The notes beneath the pieces were generated by a model. The model did not search any database, was not told the DNA's origin, and saw only the letters and a list, made by a program, of their open reading frames with translations. Positions 18,247-27,700 of a DNA stretch of 64,000 bases are shown here, one piece after another. The position numbers and the translations under genes are program-made. The number at the start of each line of letters is the position of its first letter. The first letter of the stretch is position 1. Source of the DNA: Thermoanaerobaculia bacterium (lineage in GTDB: Bacteria; Acidobacteriota; Thermoanaerobaculia; Multivoradales; Multivoraceae); contig JAJEHN010000001.1 of the NCBI GenBank assembly GCA_022823665.1, positions 463,917-527,916 of the forward strand. Reading direction: 5' to 3'.

Positions 18247-20087
18247 GCGGTCACCGCCCACTCCCGCAGCCGCCGTCGCAGCCAGTCACCCTTCGCCAGC
18301 GAGACCACCAGGGCCCCGCATCCCGCTGCCGCGAACAGCAGCAGAACCGTCATCGTGACCGTGGCGAGCCGCGGGCCGCCGAGCAGCCGCGCCGCGACCA
18401 CTGCCCCACCGAAGATCGCCGCCTGGATCAGCCACCAGCACAACAGCGCCACCATCGCCAGCACGCCGCAGTAGAAGTCACGTTGCTCATGGAGCTTCGG
18501 CTTTCTCGGCAACCAGATCGAGACCATCGTTCCGCCGCCGGCCAAGCCGAGCAGCGAGAAGGCGGCCACGAGGAACGGAATCGCCCGGTCGGCAGGGGGA
18601 ATCCGGTCGACCAGCACCAGGCTCATCACGGCCGTCTGCACAAACACCAGACTGCCAACCAGGCCGAGAGCGCCCAGCACCTTGCCGGGCATGCAGGCGG
18701 CAAGCGCGTTCTCCGCCGACATAGAGAGCCGCCGGGCGCCGTCGGCCGTGAAGCCCAGCAGATTGGCGAAGAAGGCGAGCCAGAACACACTGAGGAAACC
18801 GGCGATGCCCGCCACCGTCCACAGAGCAAACTGCCCGCCGCCGTCCGGCAACTCCTCGCTTCTGAGCAGGAACACCATGAACAACGGCATGGCCCAACTG
18901 AGGACGAGGTTCAGGCGCACCTGCCGGAACCGGAGCATCATCCGCGCCTCCGCAAGCGCGACGACGAAGATCGGCCGCGACCAGACGCCCGCCGGCGCGC
19001 TAGCGGCGGCCGCCGACGGCTGCCCTTCACTTGCTCTCCGCACCGCCGCGCGGCCGCGGCGCTTCTTCGTCTTCGCGCCGCGATCGTCAGGGCTGCGCTG
19101 TTCCAACGCGAAGGCTCCGGCCATGAGAAACAGTAGAACCGCCAACCGTCCGCCGCTCACGGCGCCATCCGCCCACAAGGCCTCGCCGGCCCACAACGGC
19201 TCAACCGCGCTCGCACCGAGCGCCCCGAGCAGCAGGACGCCGAGTCCCACGCCGAGCCAGCGCTTTCGACCCTGCCCACCAATGACGACCGCCCCCAACG
19301 GTCCGGCCGCGACGAGAGCAAGCACGGCGCCGACCACATCCATGCCCTCGAACGCCCACTCCTTTCCCTGGGGCCAGCCGCTCCCGGCGAACACGAGTGC
19401 CAGAGCTTCGTTCAGCAGCACCAGCACCATCGGCAGACCGAGCAGGCCGGTGCCCACAGCCAGTGCGACACGCCGCCTCACCGTAAGCCCGAACTTCGCC
19501 CCCTGATGCCGGCCGAACCACCGGGCCACCGGTGCCACCTGGAGAACCGCCGCCAGAACTAAGAGGGACATCAACACGAACAGCATGTCCACCGGCGAGT
19601 TGTCGAATGGCGCCTCCTCCAGGCTGTTCAGGCTGAACGTGTAGTTCACGATAAAGAAACCACCCAACACGACGCCGAAGACCAGCTTCGCCTTCTCGGT
19701 CAACGCCTTGCGCCACCCGGCGAGCGCGCGAAGCCGAACGACGGTCAGGATCAACACGAACAACCCTCTCCCGCGACCGGTCGGGCCACTCTCCGCTGAT
19801 CGAGCGACAACCTCCCGGACCCGTGCCTCCTGGGGGTCGTCACCGGCCCACCAGTGAGCCGCGCTGCCGTCGTCGCCCAACTCCTCACGCAGCTCCGACA
19901 GCCGCTTATCCCGCCTGATCTTCCACTCGAGCTGGACGGCCGCAGCCAGGTGCACCACACCTGCAAGAAGACCTGACCACATCGCCCTCGGGCCGGACGG
20001 CGCCGCGACGAACCAGCCGAACCACAGCCAGAAGACGCCGAGGATCGGAAAGGCGAACCGAAGGAACTTCTTCCGCCCCTCCGTCAC
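18243..20087 (-). CDS. ABC-2 type transporter permease (multi-span membrane protein)
   Basis: 614 residues with many hydrophobic helices in two groups: one at the N-terminus (FLRFAFPILGVFWLWFGWFV and following) and one in the C-terminal half (FSVFWLAFFANLLGFTA; ALGLVGSLVFVQTAVMSLVL; AMVALLCWWLIQAAIF). A hydrophilic Arg/Lys-rich stretch around residues 335-365 (TKKRRGRAAVRRASEG) lies between them. It pairs with the ATPase whose start overlaps its stop. The GTG start at 20087 overlaps the stop of the VapC gene (GTGA) and has GAGGTG about 8 nt upstream, so it is coupled to a toxin-antitoxin unit, which is unusual. Export cargo unknown. Confidence 0.8.
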   Translation of the reverse strand: MTEGRKKFLRFAFPILGVFWLWFGWFVAAPSGPRAMWSGLLAGVVHLAAAVQLEWKIRRDKRLSELREELGDDGSAAHWWAGDDPQEARVREVVARSAESGPTGRGRGLFVLILTVVRLRALAGWRKALTEKAKLVFGVVLGGFFIVNYTFSLNSLEEAPFDNSPVDMLFVLMSLLVLAAVLQVAPVARWFGRHQGAKFGLTVRRRVALAVGTGLLGLPMVLVLLNEALALVFAGSGWPQGKEWAFEGMDVVGAVLALVAAGPLGAVVIGGQGRKRWLGVGLGVLLLGALGASAVEPLWAGEALWADGAVSGGRLAVLLFLMAGAFALEQRSPDDRGAKTKKRRGRAAVRRASEGQPSAAAASAPAGVWSRPIFVVALAEARMMLRFRQVRLNLVLSWAMPLFMVFLLRSEELPDGGGQFALWTVAGIAGFLSVFWLAFFANLLGFTADGARRLSMSAENALAACMPGKVLGALGLVGSLVFVQTAVMSLVLVDRIPPADRAIPFLVAAFSLLGLAGGGTMVSIWLPRKPKLHEQRDFYCGVLAMVALLCWWLIQAAIFGGAVVAARLLGGPRLATVTMTVLLLFAAAGCGALVVSLAKGDWLRRRLREWAVTA

Positions 20088-20497
20088 CGGCCCAGCACCT
20101 CTACGCCTGCGGCCCGCGCCGCGGAAGCGAGACGCCCGTCAAGAGTCGCCAGCGGTAATCGCATTCGCAGCGCCAGTTCCAGGTACATCGCGTCGTAGAC
20201 GGAGATCCCCCGGTCATGCGCCAGTTCGAGCACCGCGCTCCAGACACGTGCCGGGGATCCAGAGTCGACTGCTATGGGTAGAACATCGAGAGAGTGGCGA
20301 ATCCATGCCCACTGGCTTGCCTCGAGTCGGCCCCGGCGCGTCGCCGCCAGAAAGGCGTTCGCGACTTCTATCGGCCAGAGGCCGGGCGTGTACGCCTGAC
20401 GCTCCAACAGGGACTCCAGCAGCCGGTCGGTCGCTTCCGTCGACTCGTCCGGGAAGACCCAGGCCATAGTCATCGAGGCGTCCAGTACGAACGTCAT
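20084..20497 (-). CDS. vapC: VapC-type PIN-domain toxin
   Basis: 137 residues starting MTFVLDASMTMAWVFPDE, with the first catalytic Asp at residue 6 and the Glu in WPIEVANAFL; the other acidic residues are in SVYDAMYLELA and LATLDGRLASAA. The set matches PIN-domain ribonucleases of VapBC systems, which cleave tRNA or rRNA. The ATG overlaps the antitoxin stop by 1 nt (TGATG). The 3' end overlaps the GTG of the ABC permease gene. Confidence 0.9.
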   Translation of the reverse strand: MTFVLDASMTMAWVFPDESTEATDRLLESLLERQAYTPGLWPIEVANAFLAATRRGRLEASQWAWIRHSLDVLPIAVDSGSPARVWSAVLELAHDRGISVYDAMYLELALRMRLPLATLDGRLASAARAAGVEVLGR

Positions 20498-20739
20498 CAG
20501 TAGCGGCGACCCTCCTCGATCAGCTCCCGAACGGACAGTCCACCCAGGCTCTGCGACTTGCGGAACTCCCTCAGGTTCTCGATCGCGGTGCGTACCTGAT
20601 CGGTCTCGACGCCGCGATAGGGAATCAGCTCGGCGACCGGACGCTCGTGCCGCGTGATGACGAACCTCTCGCCGGCCTGCACCCGTTTCAGCAGGCGCGG
20701 CAGGTGGGTCTTGGCCTCGAATACACCAATCTCCGACAT
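20497..20739 (-). CDS. vapB: Phd/YefM-type antitoxin of VapC
   Basis: 80 residues from the ATG at 20739, with GGAG 7 nt upstream; an earlier in-frame start would lack a ribosome site. MSEIGVFEAKTHLPRLLKRV and GERFVITRHERPVAELIPY are typical of the Phd/YefM DNA-binding N-terminus, and the C-terminal helix (IENLREFRKSQSLGGLSVRELI) would bind and block the toxin. It should repress its own promoter together with VapC through the palindrome just upstream. Confidence 0.9.
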   Translation of the reverse strand: MSEIGVFEAKTHLPRLLKRVQAGERFVITRHERPVAELIPYRGVETDQVRTAIENLREFRKSQSLGGLSVRELIEEGRRY

Positions 20740-20765
20740 GAAAGACTCCTTCCCGGTTCGCACCG

Positions 20766-20809
20766 AGTCTAACTAGTCTCAGACTAGACTGAACCTGATC
20801 GGCGGTCAA
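20766..20809 (-). promoter_or_regulatory. vapBC promoter with palindromic operator
   Basis: On the minus strand a TTGACC -35 box (20809-20804) is followed after 17 bp by a weak -10 TAGTCT (20786-20781). The -10 box is covered by the perfect inverted repeat CTAGTCT-C-AGACTAG (20773-20787), which is nested in a wider AGTCTA/TAGACT pair (20766-20771 and 20785-20790). This is the layout expected for antitoxin autorepression. Confidence 0.65.
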
Positions 20810-20882
20810 CCAGTTCCCGGTGCCGGCCCGACGGTGCCGCGTCGGCCTCTCTCCGCCTCACACCGCTGTACGATCGCCCACC

Positions 20883-21764
20883 ATGCGCAAGGAGCTTCCC
20901 GGCGGCATCGAGCTGCGCGAACTCGCTTCCGAGGAGGAGTACGAAGCCGTGGTCGACCTCGAGCGGGAGACGTGGGGCGTCGGCTTCGAGGACACGGTGC
21001 CGACGACGATCCTGATGATCTCGCAGAAGATGAGCGGCGTCCTTGCAGGAGCCTTCGACGGGGGCGGCCGAATGCTCGGCTTCATCTACGGGTTGAGCGG
21101 CTTTCGGTACGGCAAGCGGGCGCACTGGTCGCACATGCTCGCCGTGACTCGTGAAGCGCGCGGCCTGGGGCTGGGACGGGAACTCAAGGTCTTCCAGCGC
21201 GAGATCCTGCTGCCGCTCGGCGTCGAGACCGTCTACTGGACCTACGACCCTCTGGTCGCCCGGAACGCGAACCTGAACCTGAATCGGTTGGGCGCGCTGC
21301 CGGTCGAGTACGTCGTCAACATGTACGGCGAGGACACGGGGAGCGTGCTGCACAGCGGGCTGGGGACGGACCGCTTCGTGGTCGCCTGGCCGATTGCGAG
21401 TTCTCGCGTCGACTGGCTGATCAACGGAGAGCCGGCCGCCACGCCGACCCGGGCCGCTCCACCCTTCCCCGTCGACGAGACGCTGGCGGACACCGCCTGG
21501 GTCGAGGTGCCGCCGAAGATCGGCGCCCTTCTGCATGCGTCACCGGAGACGGCGTTCGACTGGCGGCGGCGGACGCGGGCGGCATTCCAGGAACACCTGG
21601 AGGCGGGTTATGAGGTGACGGGGTTCTCGTGGAGGGAGGATCCGGACCCGGATGCCGGCAAGGGCGCCGGCGCACCCAGTGGGACGGAGCGCGGCGCACC
21701 CAGTGTCCTGAACCGGCGCTACTACTACCGGCTCGAGAAGCTCGACGGAACGGAGAAGCAATGA
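20883..21764 (+). CDS. GNAT-family acyltransferase (COG3375-like), coupled to MenC-type enzyme
   Basis: 293 residues from the ATG at 20883. The GNAT core includes LREL...YEAVVDLERETWG, LGFIYGLSGF, and the acyl-CoA loop LAVTREARGLGLGRELKVFQ around residue 85, followed by VYWTYDPLVARNANLNLNRLG. The family is annotated as predicted acetyltransferase and is commonly found next to MenC-like enolase-superfamily genes; here the stop overlaps that start (ATGA). In characterised NSAR pathways the GNAT succinylates a D-amino acid, so N-acylation of an amino acid is a plausible job. Residues about 257-272 (DAGKGAGAPSGTERGAPS) are encoded by a copy of the interspersed hairpin repeat. Confidence 0.82.
   Translation: MRKELPGGIELRELASEEEYEAVVDLERETWGVGFEDTVPTTILMISQKMSGVLAGAFDGGGRMLGFIYGLSGFRYGKRAHWSHMLAVTREARGLGLGRELKVFQREILLPLGVETVYWTYDPLVARNANLNLNRLGALPVEYVVNMYGEDTGSVLHSGLGTDRFVVAWPIASSRVDWLINGEPAATPTRAAPPFPVDETLADTAWVEVPPKIGALLHASPETAFDWRRRTRAAFQEHLEAGYEVTGFSWREDPDPDAGKGAGAPSGTERGAPSVLNRRYYYRLEKLDGTEKQ
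21651..21677 (+). repeat. Diverged copy of the hairpin repeat inside the GNAT coding sequence
   Basis: GATGCCGGC - AAGGGC - GCCGGCGCACC matches the two perfect 30-nt intergenic copies with a shortened loop. It stays in frame and encodes the low-complexity DAGKGAGAP insert near the protein's C-terminus; a second GCGCACCCAGTG follows at about 21691. Confidence 0.45.
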
Positions 21765-22888
21765 GCCTTCAGATCGACTCGATCACCCTGCGCGAGATCC
21801 GGCTGCCTCTGGTGGAGCCGTTCCGGATCTCCTCCGGCGTCACGACGACCCGCCGCATCCTGTTGCTGGAACTGGTCGACGCGGACGGCGTCTCGACCTG
21901 GTCCGAGTGCGTCGCCGGCGACTTCCCCAACTACTCGCCCGAGAGCATCGACACGGCAGCGCTGGCCATCCGCGAATGGCTGGCGCCTCGGGTGCTCGGC
22001 CGGCGCTTCGAGACGCCCGAGGACGTGTCGGCCGCCCTGGCCGAGGACCTCCGCGGCCACGAGATGGCCCAGGCGGCGATCGAGATGGGCGCCTGGGCGC
22101 TGGCGGCCACCAAGGCGGGGAAGAGCCTCTCATCGCTGCTGGGCGGCACGCGGAAACGGATCGGCACCGGCATCTCCATCGGCATCCAGAGCTCTCCCGA
22201 AGAACTGGCCGACAAGGCCGAGAAGGCGCTGGGCGAGGGCTACCGGAAGATCAAGCTGAAGATCAAGCCGGGCCAGGACCTACCGTACCTGCATGCCGTC
22301 CGCGACCGGCTCGGCCCCGACGCGCCGCTGATGGCCGACGCGAACAACGCGTACACCCTGGACGACGCGGACCACCTGATCCAGCTCGACGACTTCGACC
22401 TCGTGATGGTCGAACAGCCGCTGGCCTGGGACGATGTCGCCCGCCACGCGGAACTCCAGCGGCGGATGCGAACGCCGATCTGCCTCGACGAATCGATAAC
22501 GAACATAGCCCGGGCGGAGGACATGATCCGGCTGCGAAGCGGACGGATCATCAACATCAAGCCGGGCCGGGTCGCCGGCTTCACGGCTTCGAAGGCGATC
22601 CACGACCTCTGCGAGGCGAACGACATCCCGGTCTGGTGCGGCGGCATGCTGGAGAGCGGCGTCGGCCGCGCCTACAACGTGGCCCTGGCCTCACTGCCGA
22701 ACTTCACGATCCCCGGCGACGTGAGCCCCAGCAACCGCTACTGGGCGCGTGACGTCGTGTCGCCGGAATGGACGATGGACGGGGACGGCTGGGTCGACGT
22801 GCCGGAGGGCCCGGGGCTGGGCGTCGAGGTCGACCGTGAGCGGATCGAGGCGCTGACGGTGCAGGAGGAGACGCTGCGCGTCGGTTAG
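21761..22888 (+). CDS. menC: o-Succinylbenzoate synthase / N-acylamino acid racemase family (enolase superfamily)
   Basis: 375 residues. The enolase-superfamily barrel shows the catalytic Lys pair region YRKIKLKIKPG (K-x-K) near residue 165, metal ligands in LMADANNAYTL (Asp), VEQPLAWDD (Glu) and CLDESI (Asp/Glu), the second Lys in INIKPGRVAG, and the C-terminal WCGGMLESGVGRA. This matches the OSBS/NSAR group. Enzymes here either make o-succinylbenzoate for menaquinone or racemise N-succinylamino acids; the coupled GNAT favours the second, but no other men gene or a succinylase is nearby to decide. The start overlaps the GNAT stop. Confidence 0.85.
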   Translation: MSLQIDSITLREIRLPLVEPFRISSGVTTTRRILLLELVDADGVSTWSECVAGDFPNYSPESIDTAALAIREWLAPRVLGRRFETPEDVSAALAEDLRGHEMAQAAIEMGAWALAATKAGKSLSSLLGGTRKRIGTGISIGIQSSPEELADKAEKALGEGYRKIKLKIKPGQDLPYLHAVRDRLGPDAPLMADANNAYTLDDADHLIQLDDFDLVMVEQPLAWDDVARHAELQRRMRTPICLDESITNIARAEDMIRLRSGRIINIKPGRVAGFTASKAIHDLCEANDIPVWCGGMLESGVGRAYNVALASLPNFTIPGDVSPSNRYWARDVVSPEWTMDGDGWVDVPEGPGLGVEVDRERIEALTVQEETLRVG

Positions 22889-22932
22889 CAGCGGCAAAGA
22901 GGAGCCGGCCTGCCGGCCGGCACGTACTCCCG

Positions 22933-22966
22933 GCCGCCTGCGGCGGCAGCGGGTCAGAAGACCCGC
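22933..22966. terminator. Tandem GC-rich hairpins between convergent genes
   Basis: Two perfect hairpins lie in the gap: GCCGCC-TGC-GGCGGC (22933-22947) and a 7-bp stem GCGGGTC/GACCCGC with an AGAA loop (22949-22966). No T run follows. They separate the menC-type gene from the convergent SDR gene. The second hairpin is followed by GCACCCAGCG and resembles the interspersed repeat family. Confidence 0.45.
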
Positions 22967-22991
22967 GCACCCAGCGTGGCGCCCTGCTGTC

Positions 22992-23756
22992 CTAGAGGCT
23001 CCAGCCGCCGTCGACGGTCACCGTGTGGCCGGTGACGAAGACGTTGCGCTCGATCAGGGCGAGGATCGCATCGGCGCAGGTTTCGGGAGTCGCCACGCCC
23101 TGGAGCGGCGCTCCCGCGCTCACACGCTGCTGCGCCTTGTCGTAGTCCTCGTCGCCGAGTCCGCCGCGCAGCCAGCGCCCCTCGATGAAGCCGGGAGCGA
23201 TCGTGTTGACCCGGATCTCGGGCCCGAGCACCCGCGCCAGGGACTTCGTCATCACGATGACCGCGGCCTTGGACGCGGCGTACGGGATGCTGCTGCCCCC
23301 GCCGCCGATCCCGGCGATCGAGGCGACGTTGACCACCGCGCCCTCTCCCCCGGCCTTCATATGCGGCGCGGCCGCGCGGGTGCAGTTGAAGACGCCGCGC
23401 AGGTTGGCCCCGAGAATGTCGTCCCAGACCTCGTCGGTGACGCCCTCCAGGTCGTCGTGACCGATGAAGTGAGTCATCCCCGCGTTGTTGACGAGGATGT
23501 GGAGGGCGCCGAACGCCTCGACCGCCGAGTCGATGAGCCGCCGGCAGTCGGCGTCCTTTCGCATGTCCGCCTGGACGGCCACCGCGTTGCCGCCTCCGTC
23601 GCGGATGCCGCCCACGATCCGTTCAGCGGCTTCGGCGCCGCTGTGGTAATTGACGACCACCGACGCGCCGAGGCTCGCCAGCAGTTCGGCCGTCGCCTCG
23701 CCGACGCCCGAGGACGACCCGGTGACGACGGCGACCTTGCCTTCGATCCGCATCAT
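22992..23756 (-). CDS. SDR-family oxidoreductase
   Basis: About 254 residues. Classical short-chain dehydrogenase signs: the NAD(P) loop VTGSSSGVGEATAEL at residues 10-24, NNAG near 90, catalytic Ser in NVASIAGIGG and the Y-x-x-x-K motif PYAASKAAV near 158, and a 3-oxoacyl reductase-like end DGGWSL. It would reduce or oxidise a keto/hydroxy group, likely in acyl-CoA or secondary metabolism. Either of two adjacent ATGs (23756, 23753) can be the start. It is downstream of an enoyl-CoA hydratase gene on the same strand, with the repeat element in the gap. Confidence 0.88.
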   Translation of the reverse strand: MMRIEGKVAVVTGSSSGVGEATAELLASLGASVVVNYHSGAEAAERIVGGIRDGGGNAVAVQADMRKDADCRRLIDSAVEAFGALHILVNNAGMTHFIGHDDLEGVTDEVWDDILGANLRGVFNCTRAAAPHMKAGGEGAVVNVASIAGIGGGGSSIPYAASKAAVIVMTKSLARVLGPEIRVNTIAPGFIEGRWLRGGLGDEDYDKAQQRVSAGAPLQGVATPETCADAILALIERNVFVTGHTVTVDGGWSL

Positions 23757-23815
23757 GCGACGCTGGATGATTCGCCGAGGAAGATCCGCGCTCGCCGCTT
23801 CGCGGCGTCGCGTTC

Positions 23816-23845
23816 GATGCCGGCCAGAGGGCCGGCGCACCGACA
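23816..23845. repeat. Interspersed hairpin repeat, perfect copy A
   Basis: 30-nt element identical to 35129-35158: GATGCC start, a 7-bp hairpin GCCGGCC-AGAG-GGCCGGC, then GCACCGACA. It lies in the gap between the enoyl-CoA hydratase and SDR genes. In this position it could act as a terminator or processing site. Confidence 0.7.
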
Positions 23846-23861
23846 GGCTCTTCGACGCAAG

Positions 23862-24653
<792 letters not shown>

Positions 24654-24752
24654 TTGCCTGCTCCTGTTCGCTTGCGGGGCCACCGTTGCCCCCTTGAGGG
24701 TCTGGCGACCGTTTGTTTGAAGGCCGCGAGAGTAGCAGCAGGACGGTCGAGA

Positions 24753-27700
24753 TCAGGACCCGCAGCCGTTCGGGAAGGCCTTCGTATCGCTGATGGCCGG
24801 CGCCGGCCTGCCAGGCTCGTTCCGGTAGACCTTCGGCGGATCGACGCCCTCCGTGTCCGTCACCGTGATTTCGTACCCCAGGTCGCTGGTGGAGGCGGCG
24901 AACACCCAACGGTGACCGTTCGTCTCGCAGCCATCCAGCACCTTGACCAGAACCTCCCAGTTGTTCGGATCAAAGAACCAGAACAGGCTCGAGTCGTTCG
25001 TTCCGCCCCGAGCCGCGGTCGCACGGCCGGAAACGCCGTCCGCGGTCCACCAGGAGACTTCCAGCCGATAGCGTTCGTCGTTCAGACAGGCAACCGACAC
25101 GCCCGGTTCGCAGCCGCCCGCGGGCTCGCTCGGACGAACCAGGAAGTCGACGTTGGCGGCCGAGACGCCGCCCCCGCCGCTCACGGTGAGCGTCACGCGG
25201 AAGAAGCCGGGTTCGGCCCAGGCATGACTGATGATCGGAGCGGAGTAGGCGCCCCCGTCACCCGTGTCCCAGGATCGCTTGGCGACGGGGCCCGTGCTCG
25301 TGTCTTCAAGCGTTACGGGAACGCCGGTGAAGGTCGTGCAGAGGCCCTCGACGCACTCGGCGCCGGCGACGCTGAAGCTGGCTTCCGGGGTGTCGCCCGG
25401 CGGCGGCGGCGGACCCGGCGGCGGCGGTGGACCCGGCGGCGGCGGTGGACCCGGCGGTGGCGGCGGTGGACCCGGCGGTGGCGGCGGACCCGGCGGCGGA
25501 CCCGGCGGCGGCGGTGGCGGCAGAACCGGAGCTTCATCGTCGTCAGTGATCGTCAGGCTGTGCGATGTCGAACCACCCAGCACGAAGCCCGCACCCGGGA
25601 CCAGAGTCAGCACGAGCGCCTCGTCTCCCTCGAAGGCCCCATCGTCGAGAACGACCACCGGAATGCTCACGCTCGCGGCGCCGGCGGCAACCGCCACCGT
25701 CAGCGACCCCCTGACCATGCCGCTGATCGTGTAGTCCAGGGTGGGCGTTGCCGTGCCCCCCAGCGTGAAGGGCAGCGTGAGCTCCCTCGTGGGCGCCGGC
25801 ACGACGTTCACCACCACGTCGACCGAGCCGTCGGCTTCTCCCACGCTCGCCGCCTCGAGCGCGAACGAGACGACCGGTTCGTCGTCGTCCGTCACGGCGA
25901 CCGTGACGGCGCCGATGACGCCGGCGTATCCGCCGCCGGTGGCCGCGTGGCGCAGCGTCGCCGTGTCGTCCCGGATGTCGGCGTCCTGATCGGAACGCAC
26001 GGTGACCGTCCGGGGGAGGTGCCAGTTCGCGTCGTCGAAGGTGAGACTCGCCGGATTCAGGACGAGGTCCGCGGCCGACTGGCCGGAGATCGCGACCGTC
26101 ACGTCGGCGGATGGCTGGGTCGCGAGCCGCACCGTGTAGGACGCGTTGTCGCCCTCGTTCATCGCCAGCATGACGGGCGAGATCATGAGTCCGGCGGCGT
26201 CGTTGTCCGTCACGCTCACGGTCACCTCGCTCACGACCAGCCGATAGTCCCCGCCGGACGCGGTATGGGTCAGGACGACCTCCTCGCTGGCCGTGTTCGC
26301 GTCCTTCCTGGCCGTTACCGTGACCGTCTGCGGGATCCGCCAGTCTGTCCGGTCGAAGGTCAGGCTTGTCCGGTCGAGCCTGAGAGCGGTGCCCGAGTGT
26401 CCGGTGATCGCGACCGAGACGCTCGCCGACGGCTGCGTCCCGAGTCGCACCGTGTACTCCATGCTGGAGTCCTCGAGCACCGTGTACGCCGGCGACGGCA
26501 TGACGAACCCGGCCACGTCGTCGTCGTCGATCGAGACGACCACCGACCCGCCGAGACCGTCGTAGCCGCCGGATGAAGCGCTGTGAACGATGGTCGCGGA
26601 GTCGTCCACGGCGTCGTCGTCCTGGCCAACCGACACGGTGACGGTCCGGGCGGCGGCCCAGTTCGCGGGAGTGAAGTCGAGCGTGTCCTGGGCGCCGTCC
26701 GTGGCGCCGTCCGTGTCGACGGTGAGGCCCGCGCCGCCGCTCGCGGTGAGCGTGACCGTGACCTCCGCCGACGGCCGCGTGGCGAGCTTGACGGCGTACG
26801 TACCCACGCCGCCCTCTCCCAGGATGAGCTTCTCCGGAGATAGCACGAGGCCCGGCGTGTCGTTGTCCCTGATCGTTACGGGAAGGGTTCGGCGGACCGC
26901 GTCGTAGCCTCCTCCGGCCGCGGCGTGGCTCAGGGTGACGGAGTCGTTCGCCCCGTCGTCGTCCTGATCGGCCGAGACGGTGACGATCCGGGAGCGGTTC
27001 CAGTTCGCGGGGCCGAAGGTCAGGCTCGTCGTGCCCAGAACCAGGTCCGTGCCCGCGTGGCCCGTGATGTTGACCGTGACCGTGCCGGATGGCCGCGTCG
27101 AGAGGCGAACCGCGTAGCTGCCGCTGTCTCCCTCGTCAAGCGTCAGACTCGCCGGCAGGACGAGACCCGGCGTGTCGTCGTCGGCGATCGTAACGGGCAG
27201 ATTGCCCCTGACCGCGCCGTAGTCCCCGCCGGTCGCCGCATGGTTCAGGGTGACGGCGTCGTTGCTCGTGTCGCTATCGGGCCCGGCCGTGACGCTTATC
27301 GTCTGCGCGCTGTTCCAGTTCGTCGTGCTGAACGTGAGGCTCGTCCGGTCCAGAGTGAGGTCCGTGCCCGCGTGGCCGGTCACGTTCACCGTGACGCCGT
27401 CGGATGGCCGCGTCGAAAGCTTGACGGCGTAGCTGCCGCTGTCCTCCTCGTCAAGCGTCAGACTCGCCGGCAGGACGAGGCCCGGCGTGTCGTTGTCGGC
27501 GATCGTGACCGCGACAGTGCCGCTGACGCCGCCGTAGCCCCCGCCGGTCGCGGCGTGGCTGAGGGTGACGGCGTCATTTGCGCTGTCGGTGTCCGAGCCC
27601 GCGGTGACGTTGATCGTCTGGGCGCTGTTCCAGGTCGTCGTGCTGAACGTCAGGCTCGTCTTGTCGAGCGTCAGGTCCGTCCCGCCGTGGCCCGTCACGT

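Noticed and set aside
25264..25734. Collagen-like GPGGGGG repeat protein on the plus strand
   Set aside because: It is the antisense reading of the Pro-rich linker in the giant subtilase.
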